From Ceratotherium simum simum (lineage: Eukaryota; Chordata; Mammalia; Perissodactyla; Rhinocerotidae), in contig NW_004454207.1 of the NCBI RefSeq assembly GCF_000283155.1, positions 2,368,465 to 2,432,464 on the forward strand: DNA of 64,000 bases, given 5' to 3'. A program made the translations under genes and the position numbers. Numbering within the stretch: position 1 is the first letter of the stretch; the number at the start of each line of letters is the position of its first letter. Below the pieces are notes generated by a model. That model worked only from the letters and a program-made list of their open reading frames with translations. It was not told the DNA's origin and made no database searches. Shown piece after piece: positions 34,881 to 48,619 of the stretch.

Positions 34881-36314
34881 CAAGATGAGAATGTAATATG
34901 TTGACGCTTGATGCTCTCATGTGATCATAGCTGGCCATCCCTGAAAGGTAACACCACCAATGACCTTCTCCAGCAGGACTCAGACACTCTGGAGTATATG
35001 TTTAATTATACTCCTTTTCATTCCAGTCTTAACTACTGAGGTGTCCCACCTGCCACCATCTTCCTAGATTCTTTAACTCCACACCAAAGGTAATGGCTTC
35101 TAAATTTGAGTCTTCCTTCCAGAATCTTTCCACTCAGCACATATTCCAAAAAAGGATCTCGCTGGCTATAATGAGTGCAGGGAAAACTGGAATTACTTTA
35201 GGTTTTCTAACATGGCGCTTTCTACTAGTCAAAGTAATTCTTTATGATACATTGGCTGTATCAGTCTTTTATTTTTGCTGAGGAAGAAAGGCTCCAAGAG
35301 TTCAAGGAAAGTTCTTTCCCTTTGTTATGGGGAGTTAGACAGCAGGATTACCATCATTCCTTTTGAAATGAATCTGTCAGAAATGGGAAGATTGCTCATT
35401 CAATCTTGATGGATACATTTTCCATCTCAATTAATATACCATGGATTTTTAGGTCATGGATTCCTGGCCTATCTGTGTGTGTCTTTTGGAGAAGGTTGGG
35501 GGCAGGGGGTGGAAGTTTGTGTAGCTCATTTGTTGTATTCTTCTAGTCTCAGCGTCAGAATTCACTGAAGCATGTTCAGCAGGTAAAAAGATCTTGCTTT
35601 TTCAGCTCGTTATAAAAGGACTCAAGCATCCTTATAAGAAATAATGCAAGGAGAGAGCCAAAAAGTGCTTGCCTTAATACAAAGAACACGATGTTTCATG
35701 GGGGAACATTTTAGTGTGGATCCATTCTTACTGGAAAAGAGACAGAGGATGATTATTTTTAGATAATTTATTCTGAAAATACAACCTGTTGGACAAGAAA
35801 ATGATGATGCCAATGAAGTGATATGGACCAACGTCAGATTCTCTGTTGACGCAGGATGGCAGCATCTGAGATGAAAGAGCCTGCTCCTCTGTCTACCCCT
35901 TAGAACATAATTAGTGCTTCTCATTTTCCCCATGACTTGGGCTCACTCCCCAGCCCTGGACTCAGCAGTCCCTTAGTGGTCTGGTAACTCAGCCGAGGAA
36001 AACTTACTGACAGTGATTCAGTCGGTGGAGAGCCTGGATTTTATTCTTCCTTCTTTTATTCTTCAGGTCTGGTACAGTATTGCCTCATGTATATCAATTT
36101 ATATTTGTGTTTACTGTGTCATTGCATTTGATATGATTTTTTGAATTGAAGGCCTCAGAGCTTACCTAGGATTTGTGAGGCATTTCTCCGAGAGTTAGGC
36201 TGTAGGGGTTTGAAACGTTACTGAGTTTGTTTTTGTATTTTAAGATTGCATGAGTTCATAATATCTGAAACCTATTCCTTTCTATTCATTGAGCTCAAGA
36301 GATGAAAATAACAG
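34881..36314. other. No gene or recognised repeat
   Basis: Single-copy intronic sequence. Nothing further to report. Confidence 0.5.
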
Positions 36315-36545
36315 CTAATGCTTTTTGAGTGCTTACTATGTGCCAGACATTTTGCTAAGTGCTTCCACATATTCATTCTTTTAATTTTCACAACTATCTT
36401 GTGAGATTGTTAAGGTTATTATCACCATTATCCAGATGAGGAAACTGAGGCACAGAGTGATGCAGTAATATGTACAGGTCACACCGCTAGGGAGTGGTGG
36501 GGCCAGGACTGGAATCCACACAGTCTGGCTCCAAAGTCTCATGCC
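36315..36545 (+). mobile_element. MIR SINE
   Basis: 'gagtgcttactatgtgccag', 'ttttcacaactatcttgtga', 'tatccagatgaggaaactga' and 'cacagtctggctccaaagtc': a well-kept, nearly full MIR. Confidence 0.9.
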
Positions 36546-36819
36546 AAACTACCACGTCTGTCCTCACGTTCGCCCTCTACCTGGGCATTTGTGTGTTTCT
36601 TGGGCAAACCAGAAAGTGTTAGCTCCTTGAAGAGAAAATGTCTCCTGTGGTTTGGATGCATCAGGACACAGGACTTGTGTTAGACAACATGCTCATAGGT
36701 CCGTCCTCACTGGGAACATCTGGTGTGTGCAGGAAGAAGGTTCCAGAGTGGGAGTCCCGCCCCTGCTCTGTCAGAGTGGGCTTCAAATATATTAAAAACC
36801 CAACAATTTCTTGCTATCT

Positions 36820-37460
36820 CTGCCACTCTCAGCCTGCTCCAAGCCACCATGGCATTTTGTCAGGGTTGATGCAGTGGGCCCTGAATGGCTCTCCCTGCTC
36901 TCCCAAGTGCCCCCTCCTTCTGTTCTCTGTACTGCAGCTATCATATCCCTTGTCCACTCAGGACCTTCCAATGGCTTCCTGCTTCACTCAGAACGAAACA
37001 CAAAGTCCTTGCAAGAGCCTGTGTGGTCTGTAACCACCCCCCCCATCACTTCTTTACCACTCCCTCACTGCCTCCATCTTCCCCATCCCCCCTGCCTCCA
37101 GGCTGCCCCTCAGGCATGCTTTCTGCAGGCACGTCATACCTCAGGACCTTTGCACTTGCTGGTCCCTGTGCTTGAAATGCTCCTCCCCAGACATTTCCCC
37201 GAGCCTGATATTGCACTGCAGCACTCTACCCAGCAGCTCTCTATCCTTCCTTCCTCCCTGCATTATTTTTGCCCTTAGTGCTTATAATAACCTGATATGC
37301 CATAAATTTTACTAAATTATTAGTTTATTCACTGTCTCTGAACACTAGAGTGAACATTTTATTTTTTTATTCCATTTTCGTTCCTGTTGAATCCCCAGAA
37401 CTGAGAAGCCAGTGGGCGTTCAATAAATATTTGTTTACTAAATTAATAAATGAATGCATT
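36820..37460 (+). mobile_element. L2 LINE 3' region
   Basis: 'aatggcttcctgcttcactc', 'caggacctttgcacttgctg', 'tgtgcttgaaatgctcctcc' and 'ccagtgggcgttcaataaat', ending in 'aataaatgaatg'. Two overlapping open frames of 131 and 155 codons fall inside it and are not genes. Confidence 0.85.
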
Positions 37461-37774
37461 ATGGAGTTGTTTTGGAGAATTAAATGAACTAACATATGGA
37501 AAGCATTTTGAAAAATGCTTAGCATGAAATTAGTGTTTAATAAATGTCAAGTATTAATAAAACAATAATGTAATATCATTGAATGAATGATGAATTAAAA
37601 ATTGGAAACTATTTATCATGTAGTGGAAAGAGGATAATTAAGCTACAAATGCTTTAAATATTTTAACTTACATTTGCAATGGATGCTCGAGGAGGTAGTC
37701 AGGGACGTCATTTGTGTCCCCTTTTCCTATTCTCTAGAAGGCATACTGGAACCCACCCTTCCCTGGGCAGGTGA

Positions 37775-37949
37775 GTGGTCCCCAAACCTTGCTGCACTTT
37801 GGAATTACCTGGGGAATCTTTTTAAAAATTGATCCTGGCTTCCACCCCTAGATATTCTGATGTGATTGGTCTGGGGTGAACCCTGGGCATCAGGACTTTT
37901 CAGTGCTCCCCGGGTGATTCTAATGTGCAGCGAAGTTTGGGAAGCACTG
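37775..37949 (+). mobile_element. MER5A (hAT-Charlie) DNA transposon
   Basis: 'gtggtccccaaaccttgctg', 'ttggaattacctggggaatc', 'ccgggtgattctaatgtgca' and 'gtttgggaagcactg': full-length MER5A in order. Confidence 0.88.
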
Positions 37950-38969
37950 CTGGAAGCTTTTCACAGAACTGGCAACAGCAGGGGGAAAATTCTTTCCCAG
38001 TCCCTCTCTACACTTGGAATTGAGAGTTATGCCAACCAGGGATCGAGTCTCTGTTCTGCAACACATGTGACCATTAGCAAGTCACTTCACTTTTACAACC
38101 TTCCTCATTTAGAATATGTCTTCTGTGGATTAGGGTGCAAACTCAGAGTTCAAGGCTAGGCGCTAAAAATGTGGATTTCTCCTCCCTTTTTGCTTTGCTC
38201 CATCTGGGGATAAAAGGAGAGACTCATCTCCAAAGGTAGCTTGAGAACAGCATGCCCTGAGCTGGAGCTCTCTTCCAGAGGAGACAAGAGAATAGAACAG
38301 TGTCTACACCTCCGTGACCCCATTCCCCCCTCAGGTACACGCAACCATACTTGTTTCAGGCCTGTGAAGGATCAATGTTAGAGAGTCAAGTTCCTGCCCA
38401 GTGGGGCCCACTGTAGGAGCATCAGAGGTCCTCCTGGTATCCGGGTTCCCAGCCCTGACTTCCCCACCTGTTCCCTGTATCTCAGTCCCTCCCAGGCCGG
38501 GGGTCTGTCTGAGGCTCCTGCCCTGGACACTGGGGCTCACCCTGCATTGGTTCTGCTGGTGTAATCAGGGTCTTGAGTTCTGTCCTTTGGACTGCCAGGC
38601 ATCTCCGTGTGACCTTCTGCCCACCTGAGGTCTGCCTACCTCGCTTCATCCCAAGCATGTGCCCCACCATGGTAGCCATATCTAATCTCTGGGTCCAGAA
38701 AAACACTGGCAATTTCACATAAGACAGCCTTTCCCCTTTGACCCTATAACACCACAACTCTTGAGCCTGGACATTTCTAGAATGGTGGTGGAACGTTGGG
38801 CATAGCACCCTACCAGGGCCAGCTTCATGAGTATGTGACCCAGGCAGTCGCTCAGGGCCCTGGGCTGGGTTTCACCTTCTGCTGTCTTGAAGTTCTTAAT
38901 CGTGTTTGAACCGAGGGGCCCCACACTTTCATTTTGCACTGTCCTTGCAAATTATCTAGCTGGTCGAGT
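37950..38969. other. No gene; GC-richer single-copy stretch
   Basis: 38150-38830 is the most GC-rich non-SINE part of the window, with several overlapping short open frames on both strands. Few CpGs, so not a CpG island. Confidence 0.5.
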
Positions 38970-39130
38970 GCATGACACTTAGCATCAGAAGACCCGGTGT
39001 GAATAGCGCCTGGCTTACACCTGAGAAGAGTGTGACCTTGGCCCAGTTGTTCTTCCTCTCTCGGCATTTGCAAAGAGGAGGTGGTGGGTCAGACTGCCTC
39101 CATCATAGGGGTTCTGAGGATGAAAGAAGA
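38970..39130 (+). mobile_element. MIR SINE fragment
   Basis: 'cagaagacccggtgtgaata', 'gtgaccttggcccagttgtt' and 'ggggttctgaggatgaaaga' follow the MIR middle and 3' part. Confidence 0.6.
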
Positions 39131-40138
39131 TGACAGATGAGTGTCAGCACGTGGCGCCCAACGTGTTAGTTCTCAACTAACACTTCTCTTTTTCCTAGTG
39201 TTCCAGATCACAAGCCACTCAATCGAAAAGACATTTCCTTTCTGTTTCAAAGGGATTTTAAACTTTTATTTTCCTAGTCAGTGATATATGTCTAAAGGAC
39301 AGACCCTGGAGAGTTTTCACTGATTTTTCTTAGCTCCTATTAATGACATAGGACTCCAGGATTCCTCCTTCTGTCTTTATTACATTTGGACAATATGTTG
39401 TCCAGATGGCATATAGAGTAGCATCTTTCAAGGTATTTAAAAATGATCTTTTTTTAACTTATTGAAGAAGATTAGAGGGAGAAAAAATTGAATTAAGCCC
39501 ATGTCATTGAAATAATCTTGCTTATAGTACTTTAAGGAGATTTCTAGTGTTCAAACTAATAACTATTCTCTAAACTAATAACTCTTCCCATTATGTTGGA
39601 TAATATGCATGAGTGAAGACTTCATTAAGAGTCACGGAGTTGGTTCCCCACGCAGTGCTCTGGCATACCAGCCATGGGCCATGGGCGACAATAAGCTATT
39701 TTGATCTCAGTTCCTTTTTGGGAAAATGCAGATAATAATACCTGCTCTGCTCCCTCACTCTCAAGGTTGTTTTGTGGATCAAATGAGATATGTGTGGAAG
39801 CATTTTGGAAATTTTTGAATGCTATATGCATTTCAAGTTTAGATTATTGATAAGACTTCTGAAGTTTAGGTGTTAACAAAAAGATGCATTGAAATCATTT
39901 GAAAATCTCTCCAGAAAACAAAGGCCAAGAGTTAATTTCTCAACTTCTTTGGAAAGGGGGAATGTATTGGACGCCAGGATAACCTATCACCACCAAAATG
40001 ATCCCCATCACTTCAATTTCACTGGAACCAGAAGCGCTAGCTTTTACTTACTAAATGTCCATAACCCTCTGAGGCTCTTTCTCAGCATATCAGTTATAAT
40101 TGGATAGTTTTCCACAAAGAAATATCTTTGTCTTTACT
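39131..40138. other. No gene; small direct repeat at 39553-39591
   Basis: 'aaactaataact' occurs twice 19 bp apart near 39553 and 39572. Otherwise unremarkable. Confidence 0.5.
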
Positions 40139-40560
40139 TATTAATTGAATTATTTATTGAGAATCTGCTACGTGCCAGGCACTGTTCTAGGTACCTGGGA
40201 TAAATCAGTGGATCAAATGAAGTTCTTTGCCCTCGGGGAGTTTATATTCGAGTGTGGAGAGCAAAACAATAAGAATAAGTATATTGCACAGCACATTAGC
40301 AGTGATGAGTGCTAGGGAAAAAAAAAAGAAGTAGAAGAGGGTACAAGGATCTGGGTATGGGGAGCAGTGTTGCAATGTTAAAGTGTGTGGTCAGGATAGG
40401 CCTCTTTAAGAAAGTCATATTTGAGCAAAGACTTGAGAGAGTGAGCCATACACATATCTGCAGGACAAGCATTCCAGATTGGGGGAAGAGCCAGCGCAAA
40501 GGCCTAAAACAGAAGTGGGCCTAGAGTTTTCAAGGAACAAGGAGGCCAAGCTACAAGCAG
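40139..40560 (-). mobile_element. L2-related fragment, reverse orientation
   Basis: 'gagaatctgctacgtgccag', 'cactgttctaggtacctggg', 'tgaagttctttgccctcggg' and 'gcaaaggcctaaaacagaag' are the reverse L2 3' end and its usual upstream sequence. It ends about 140 bp before the FRMPD4 exon. Confidence 0.75.
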
Positions 40561-40610
40561 GACTGTGGGTCTCCCCTCATCTTTCCCACTCTCTACCAAA
40601 CACAGAATAG

Positions 40611-40940
<330 letters not shown>

Positions 40941-41274
40941 TAGTTTTATACTGTTCTGTTTCAGGCTGTGAAGGCTATTTGAGTTTTTCCAACACCTGGA
41001 TAGAGTCAGACCACTCGAGGGACAGAAATAGCTCTGCAAAATAGGTTTTAAACTGGCAAATCCATCATATCTCTTGACTTAGGAAAACACTGATCTATCA
41101 TTTGTAACCATGGAAATGACCCACTTCTTAATGTATGAAGGCAAATAATAAGAGGCAGGCACTGTACTGTATTTCAGTAAGCTCAGGATGAACTCCTTAG
41201 TGAAAAAAAGCAGAAAGTGGTCTTTAAGTTACCGTAGAATAATTTAGTCATTTGGATGGATGGATGATTTTACA

Positions 41275-41705
41275 AAGATGCACTCCCCTCCCTTCCCACT
41301 AGAGACAGAATATATTTCCCTACCCCATTGCTGTTAGGCTGGACCAGGTGAGAGACTTTGGTCAATGACATGTTAGCAAAGATGACATAAGCAAAGGCTT
41401 GAAATATGCTCGTGCACTTGAGCTTGTTTCTTGGGTTTCTGCCATGGCCATGAGAAGAATTTCCCTCAAGTGGCTGCTGCCCCTTCAGCCTGAGCCCCAA
41501 AATGAACACATGGGGCAGCCAGCCTGCAGCCTAGAGCTAAGTACAGCCTGATCTACAGTGTGAAGCAGAACTGCCCAGCTGAGCCTGGCCTAGATCAGCC
41601 AATCTGTGGTCATCCCCAAGACCCATAAGCATGATAAGAAATGATTTTTGGACTCGCTACTGAGTTTTGGGGTGGTTTGTTATACAGTAAATACTGACTG
41701 ATAAC
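41275..41705 (+). mobile_element. MLT1-type (MaLR) LTR
   Basis: 'gctgttaggctggaccaggt', 'tgctgccccttcagcctgag', 'gaacacatggggcagccagc' and 'tgagttttggggtggtttgt' are MLT1 landmarks in order. Lies in the intron between the two FRMPD4 exons. Confidence 0.75.
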
Positions 41706-42009
41706 AGTGCATGACAAATCTCTTAAACTCTACAATATGATCAGATAAATGATGTACTTTGCCTCAGTCATTCCCAATAGAGTATACAGATGTTCCACCA
41801 TCAACGCGGTTGAATATAAGGGACTATGATGCAACTTGCCTGAAGTGGGCTGCCTTTGCCTTTCCAGAAACATTGTTCTTTTTCTTATTTTTTATGTGTA
41901 TTTATGTATTGATTTTAATGGACTTGGATTTATTTTCACACAAAAGGATCTTCTCTTCTATGCTGTTTCCCTCCAGGATTCTGCAAACCAGTAACAGAGT
42001 TAGTAAAGT

Positions 42010-42265
42010 GCTGCGGTCGAGACCACAGCCTCTGGCATCAGACTGCCGGGGTTTGATGGGTGTGAATTCTGCCTCTGCCCCTTATGAAATTAGTTAGCTT
42101 CTGTGTTAACTCCCCTGCATTTCAGTGTGATGTAACTTCTCTACATCATCTGGATAATGAGGATCAGAGTAGTATCTACCTTCTAGGGCTGGGGAGAGAA
42201 TGAAATACACTAGAAGAGTGCCAGGTAGATACTTAGCCCATAAATGTTTATTATTATTATTATTA
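42010..42265 (+). mobile_element. MIR SINE
   Basis: 'agcctctggcatcagactgc', 'gtgtgaattctgcctctgcc', 'aatgaggatcagagtagtat', 'tctagggctggggagagaat' and 'cataaatgtttattattatt': near full-length MIR with a short ATT run at its end. Confidence 0.85.
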
Positions 42266-43964
42266 AATTCTAAAATATTTGGCCAAATGAGTCTATCAAT
42301 TACAGGAAATGAAAGCCAACTAGTAAGCTAGTATAGATTTTTTAAGTTGACTTCATTTTTCATTTTTCATTATTTTGACATAATATGCCCCAGGGCAAGC
42401 ACCGCAAATACAGTCAAGCGCTGTAGACTTGTGCAGGGAATAAGTTTCCTTTTTTCTCCTACCATTGCCTCCCCACACAACTTCTTACTCTGTCTGCTGA
42501 GCTTTTGATTTCATTAGCTATCAATCATATTTTAGTTCTGTGTGTGCGATTGTTGAGCTTGACGCAATTGAGAATTTTATCCTCAAAATAAAAGAGATTT
42601 GTTGCTTTTGTACGGTAATAATACATGTGCTTTGTAAAAAAATACAATGTAAATAGTATAGAGGAGAAGGTTAAAAAAACAAATCAGCTGATCTCCTACT
42701 ACCGAGAGCTAACCTAACCATTAATGCACACATAGAGAGCATGTGTATACTAGGCAGGTCTGTGCATACATATGCATACGTTATGTGTCATATATATAAT
42801 GTATTATATGTGTGTGTGTACACATTGTTTCCTAAATGGGATCACATTTGGCATGCTCGTTTGTAATGGTGGGACATTTTAACATCCCTGGTTATGAGAT
42901 TCTCCAGTGTGTTCTCCCCGCAGCTGACTGGAGGTTCAAGTCTTGTTTTGCAGTTTCTTGTATTGCCTCACTGTTCCTTCGACCTCTTTCTTCCTTGCCC
43001 TCAACTCTCCTTTGCTTCAGACACTAATACCTACTGTTAGACAATTTTGAGAAGAGTAGAAAAACGTGAAAACAGAGGTCAAAAGTACTGTTTCCAGTCA
43101 TTTGTATGCTGGTGAAAATGCTGGTGAAATAAACTGTCATAACAATGTCTCTACTGAAGTCCCAAGTGATTCCAGTGGTGTGACCAGATCTTCTATACCA
43201 GACAACCCAGCCTTCAGAGCGGAGGGCACAAGACAATCCTCTAAAGCACGCCACTGCTTCATGTTTGGGAAGGAACAGTGTGTTGCTTCCTCCAGAATTC
43301 TTGATTAACCAAGAATATTCCATTTGATCAGAAGGCATAGGTCAAATGTAAGGGTGTGTCCTGTGAATCTGCAAGTGGTTTTCTCATCCGAGTAGTTAAC
43401 ATCCATCATCCAAATAGTTAGTTTGAAAATTTTTCTGTATTTGACCAGCATTTGATTTCTAACCATGTTTGAATTTGAGTGATTGCTTGCACATTATCCA
43501 ATAATTATAAAAAGCCTCTCAAATGATTTTTCAGAATTCCTTATGAATCTCAGTTCCCACATCTTGAAAGGAAGATTCTCTGTCACTGAAAGGGGGACAT
43601 GCTGAGGTTTTCCCCACTCTCTTACTCCCCAGAAAGGAGACAAGTTTATGGTCCAGCTTGAGTGACACACATGCCAAGTGTCTGGGTGGGTGAAGAAAAA
43701 CTGAATTACTTTGAGTTCCATTTTCTGGGTGTGAAGTGTTCATTTTAATTACTAAATAAAGTAATAGCGAGAACATTTGAAAGATAATTATCCAGATAAT
43801 TGAAGTATTTGTTTATTGGTTTTATTTAACACAGATGTGTGCTTCACGCAGTGTGGCTTTGTGTGTCAAGAGACCTGGCAGTGCCAAGCTTTTTAATTTT
43901 ATGAGCAAGTTCAAAAGAGATGTTGGCCACTCTGAACTTGGGAGAGCCCACAGACATAAGCTGA

Positions 43965-44110
43965 GATCCAGTCCTACCCTTCCAGCCAGTTCTTTGACCT
44001 GTGTGAGCCTCAGTTATCTCGTTATATGGAAGGGATTACAGTATTCAGTGAGTTTACTAGACAAAGCATTTAGCCCATTGCCTGGTGCATATTAAATGCT
44101 CAGCAAATAT
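43965..44110 (+). mobile_element. MIR SINE 3' part
   Basis: 'ctgtgtgagcctcagttatc', 'catttagcccattgcctggt' and 'aaatgctcagcaaatattag'. Confidence 0.75.
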
Positions 44111-44742
44111 TAGCTCCCTACCTCCTCCTTGGAAAAACAGCTGAAAGAGAAAAGCAGCTCCGGACATCCGGGAGCTGGCAGACACTCACGGCTGGGTGCT
44201 CTCCTGTTGACTATGAAGAATCTCACTGAACATCCACATCGGACAAGGCAACTCTGTGACATGATGGATCAGGACAAAAACAAGAGTCCTCTGTAATCAC
44301 ATGTGAGCGCAGACGCAAACATCCAAGCACAGTCCAAACCACAAAATGACCCAACACCCTTGTCTCCCAGCTGATATGAGGGACTGCTGCTTCTTTCCCA
44401 GTCCCAGCGTTAGCCCTGCTTCCTTTCCCCCACCTTTAGGCAAGAATTATTAAGATGCTCATGATAGAATTACCCCCACTTCCAGAGAGCAAACTCCCGC
44501 TTCCTTGAACTCTCCCCCAGAGCACACAACACAAGGCCAAATCCCGTAAGTCCTTCCTAACACCCTCTTATTGACCTGCCTTATGATGCCCCATAGGGTG
44601 CAGTCTCCTTAGTTGTAATGGGTAAATACACGCAAACTTTGTTCAAATCCCCCTGTGCCCGGGTTGTTGCAGTTTGGCTGCAGGGCATCGACACAACTGA
44701 TTGGCTACCTGTGAGGAGAATACCTTCTTCTAGGAGCCTCTA

Positions 44743-44902
44743 TACTCAAAGTGTAGTCAGTTGACTGGCAGCATCAGCAGCCCCTGGGAGCTTGTGAGAA
44801 ATGCATTATCCCATCCTGCAGTCCTCCAAACCTGCTGAGTCTGTCTGCAGGGTACCAAGGCCCCAGGTGATTCATATGCCAGTGAAAGTGTGAGAAGCAC
44901 TG
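44743..44902 (+). mobile_element. MER5A (hAT-Charlie) DNA transposon
   Basis: 'tactcaaagtgtagtcagtt', 'catcagcagcccctgggagc', 'aatgcattatcccatcctgc', 'aggccccaggtgattcatat', ending 'gtgagaagcactg'. Confidence 0.85.
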
Positions 44903-44904
44903 CG

Positions 44905-45075
44905 AGGCTGCTGAGTCTCAACCTTGCCTGGGAAGTTTTAGAGAAATGTTGATGCCTGAGTCCCACCTCCAAAGATTCTGAGTTAATTGGCCGGAGTGTA
45001 GCCTGGGTCTCGGGCTGGTCCAAAGCTCCCCAGGTCTTTCTAGTGTGCAGCCAGTGTTCAGAAGCTCTGATGTAG
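44905..45075 (+). mobile_element. MER5-like hAT fragment
   Basis: 'ctgctgagtctcaaccttgc', 'tgagtcccacctccaaagat', 'attctgagttaattggccgg' and 'tctagtgtgcagccagtgtt' follow MER5 order. It abuts the MER5A at 44743 and ends about 135 bp before the FRMPD4 exon at 45212. Confidence 0.65.
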
Positions 45076-45141
45076 AGAACGCCCAGGTGTGGTTGGGTTT
45101 GGGTTTTGCTGATAGCAGCAGTTGCTCCCAGTGAATCATGA

Positions 45142-45369
<228 letters not shown>

Positions 45370-45375
45370 TGAGAC

Positions 45376-47167
45376 CTCCTCTGGCAGAGGAAGGGCTTCC
45401 TATGGGCTAGTTTATGGCAGAAACACAAGCTCATACATTCACCTCGAAGATGCTGGTCACGCTGACCTCTAATATAAAAACAAGTGCTCCATAATCACAA
45501 AACACCTAATTGCCCACTCTGTGTTAACATTCAGGGTGCATATGCTTCAGCCTGAAAATTTTTTGACTATTTCCATTGCTATATCCAAAGGTTGCATTTT
45601 TTTCTTCCAAAATTACTAACTCATTGATATTCCATAATCAAGGAGATCAAAATGCAATACCTGAATTCAGTTTAAGTAATGAGTAATTTTAGATACATAA
45701 TCCCACGGATACACAAACATACAGTTCACTGATTTTTCATACTTGGCTGAGTGATTCATTACTGAATTTTGAAATCATCAACTGAGGCAAAATGATAATT
45801 AGGTCAAAGCTAAGATGGTTTAAAAATGTGCTTGGTTGATTGGTTTAGTTTTATCGTAGATGTAAATAATTTGTTATATGATATTCTTAATGGGGCACCA
45901 GAAAATGTATTTTATGAGCTGTTAAAATGTTGGTCAAGAATTCCTTAGAAGCCCACTGGAGTTATACTCCCACAGTGCATTTAGGGCAAAAGGGGTCTTT
46001 AGAAGTTTTCCACACAAAGCTGTGCCTATTATATGAATGGATCCACTCATGCTGTGAGGGTGTTGAGGGATAACGGGTGTGTGAAGTTTGCCTTTTTTAA
46101 ACCGATTTTTCAAGCAAGATTGAAGCAGAAGCTAATGCTATCAGAACCCTTTAAACCGAGAAGGGGATCTTCTAACATTTACGCTCTCTCATAACAAAAA
46201 GTAGATCTGTACTTTGAGAAGGGCATGAGGTGGAGTGTTTCTGGGGTTTTCCAGAGAAAGTTTCTTTCCCAAGCCTAGTGCAGCTTCTGCTTCACAGAGA
46301 AGCACTGGGTGGTCATGCATCCTTAGAAGAGCTGGGAGAAGGGTAAGAAGGCAGAGAAATCGAAATAGAGGGTGTTCATTTTTAGGGTGACCAACCATCC
46401 CAGTTTTAGCATGGAAAGGCCCGTGTCCTGGGAAACTCTTAGTGCCAGAACAGGTGGTCACCCTACTTTAGTCTAGGCCTAATATAATGGAGCCTTCGCA
46501 GCTGGCTGGCAAAGCCGTGCCTGTCCTCATGGGGCGTCCAAGTCTCCAAGGAGCGGACATTAAGGCTCATGTCAGATTCACCCTGCATCAGGAGCAAGAC
46601 CTGGGAACAACTCCAATCTTTGTGTGGACCAGGAATGCAAGAATGGGGAGTGACTCTGTATTTTACAGACCTGGGGAGGAAGCCACAATATTACCATTTG
46701 GAACCACTTCTCTCCTGAGATGCATGGAGCTGTCAGCAGGGACATACTTCATTCAGGCCGACTTGGAGCCTTATATAGGTTTGCATCCGGGAGTGCCATG
46801 TTTGGGCTGATGACAGGTCACACGGTCATTTTGTTTTCCCCTAAGCACACGCTTCTGTGATCAGTCCTATTGATTTCTGTGCCTGGAGGATGATAGAAGA
46901 AATAAAATATCTGTGTTTGGGTTTGCTGTGACTGAATTGCCTGCTGCAGGACAGAGATGGAGAAAAAGCTATCTAAAAGTGTGGTCATTTCCTGGCAATC
47001 ATCCTTCCAGGGGCACTTAGAAAGATTTTTTCCAAAAAAGATATTTTCCTTCTGGTTTAATGCATTGTGGAAGAAAATGGCATCTCTGTATATAAAAGTC
47101 TCTATAGGACTTTATATGTAATAGAGCTCCATGAATATTGGTTGAATAAATGAACCAATTAAAAGGA
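45376..47167. other. No gene or recognised repeat
   Basis: Intronic sequence after the second exon. An open frame at 46487-46810 has no recognised domain or splice support. Confidence 0.5.
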
Positions 47168-47495
47168 GATAGCAAACAACAGCTCGAAGTCCAAATCCAG
47201 CCTGCCACCTGGTTTTGGACAGCCCAGGAGCTAAGGATGATTTTTACCAATTTTTAAAGGGTTGGAAAAAATAAAAGAAGAATATTTTGTGACACATGAA
47301 AATCATATGCAATTCAAATTTCAGAGTCCATAAATAAAGTTTTATTGGAAAACAGCCACACCTCATTTACATACTGTATTATCTAAGAATGCTTTCTCTC
47401 TATAATAGCAGAGTTGAGTACTTGTGACAGAGACCTGTGGCCCACAAAGACTATTTACTATCTGGACCTTCATAGAAAATGTTTGCCAATCCCTG
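47168..47495 (+). mobile_element. hAT-like DNA transposon, copy D (longer form)
   Basis: 'gatagcaaacaacagctcga', 'agtccaaatccagcctgcca', then an A-rich inner part ('atttttaaagggttggaaaa') missing from copies A-C, then 'aataaagttttattggaaaa' and 'atttactatctggaccttca', ending 'tgccaatccctg'. Confidence 0.78.
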
Positions 47496-48374
47496 CTTTA
47501 GGAGATATTAAGGTAACCAATCACATTTTCTTTGGTTAAATCAAATTTAGATTATACACAGAGAGTTTCTCTCAAAATGGGTTTGTGATTACTGCAAGAT
47601 TCCCACATACTTGATAAAGAAATTTTGGTGTTTGAAATGGATTAAAATGGTAAGTGTGTATGCTTTTCAAACATCATGAAATACTCCAGGTACGCAAAAC
47701 GATCTTTCCCTCCTCAAGGCCCGGCCCCTCGGGGGTGGAGGTCAGGAGGGGGAAGGAGAGAGAGCTGAGATCTTCTTGAGTCACTGCGCACAGTTAGGGC
47801 CCTCTCTTGGGGAACTGCAGCTCCTCTGACTAGCATGCGCTGCCCACTCCCATCCTGTCCCTGGTGCCTACATGCTGGCTCTCCTTTGAAGCTCATATGT
47901 GAGATTTTTGGTGGCAGGAAAGGAGGGACCCCAGAGGAGCCACCCCACGGCACAGTACCGTACATAGGAGGCCTGGATCTGGCTCTTGCACCCTCTTGCT
48001 GCTGGTTTTCCTGACCAGACCTCTTGGATAAGTCACCAGCAAGATCAGCTTCTCTTCAAGATGTCCATTTGACCTCATCGCAGAGAGGAGGAAGTAAACT
48101 CGCACCAGATCACGGTCCTTCTGACAACTACACTCTTCTTTCTCCCACCCTGTCCAGTCTTCTTACGTAGACTGGGGAAGGAAAGGAAGAGGAGGAGGTG
48201 GTGGCTAGCAGTAGCAGATCACATTGTACCTCCTCTTAGAAAGTTCTGGGGTATCCCACTTGTTTGCAGCTCACTTTAGAATGTGATCTGAGTGTCCCTT
48301 TGCCGAAGTCTCACTGATATGTGACAAGGACACAGTATAAATCAAGAATGTAGCTTGATGTTGTAGAATCAGGT

Positions 48375-48500
48375 AATCTGGATCCTAAGTTCCATGGGAA
48401 AAGAGACCTTGTCTGTGTTGTCCCCTGCCGTGTCTCCATGACCTAGCACAATGCCTGGCTCCTAGGAGGTGCTCAATAACAATGTGTTAGTGAGTGAGTG
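48375..48500 (+). mobile_element. L2 3' end fragment
   Basis: 'gggaaaagagaccttgtctg', 'gcacaatgcctggctcctag' and 'gaggtgctcaataacaatgt'. Confidence 0.75.
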
Positions 48501-48619
48501 GCCTCTGAAGAGCACACTTTGAAAACTACCATTTAGATGGTTTCCTCCCAACCCTCCTTCACCTCTAACTTCTGCAAGTTTGAATATCAGCTAATGAATC
48601 CATGCCTCAGAAAACATTC

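Noticed and set aside
36638..37278. Overlapping open frames of 131 and 155 codons
   Set aside because: They lie largely within an L2 3' region in two different frames, and the translations carry no known protein pattern.
38150..38830. Possible CpG island or alternative promoter
   Set aside because: GC is locally raised but CpG dinucleotides are few, and there is no TATA or initiator context or open first exon.
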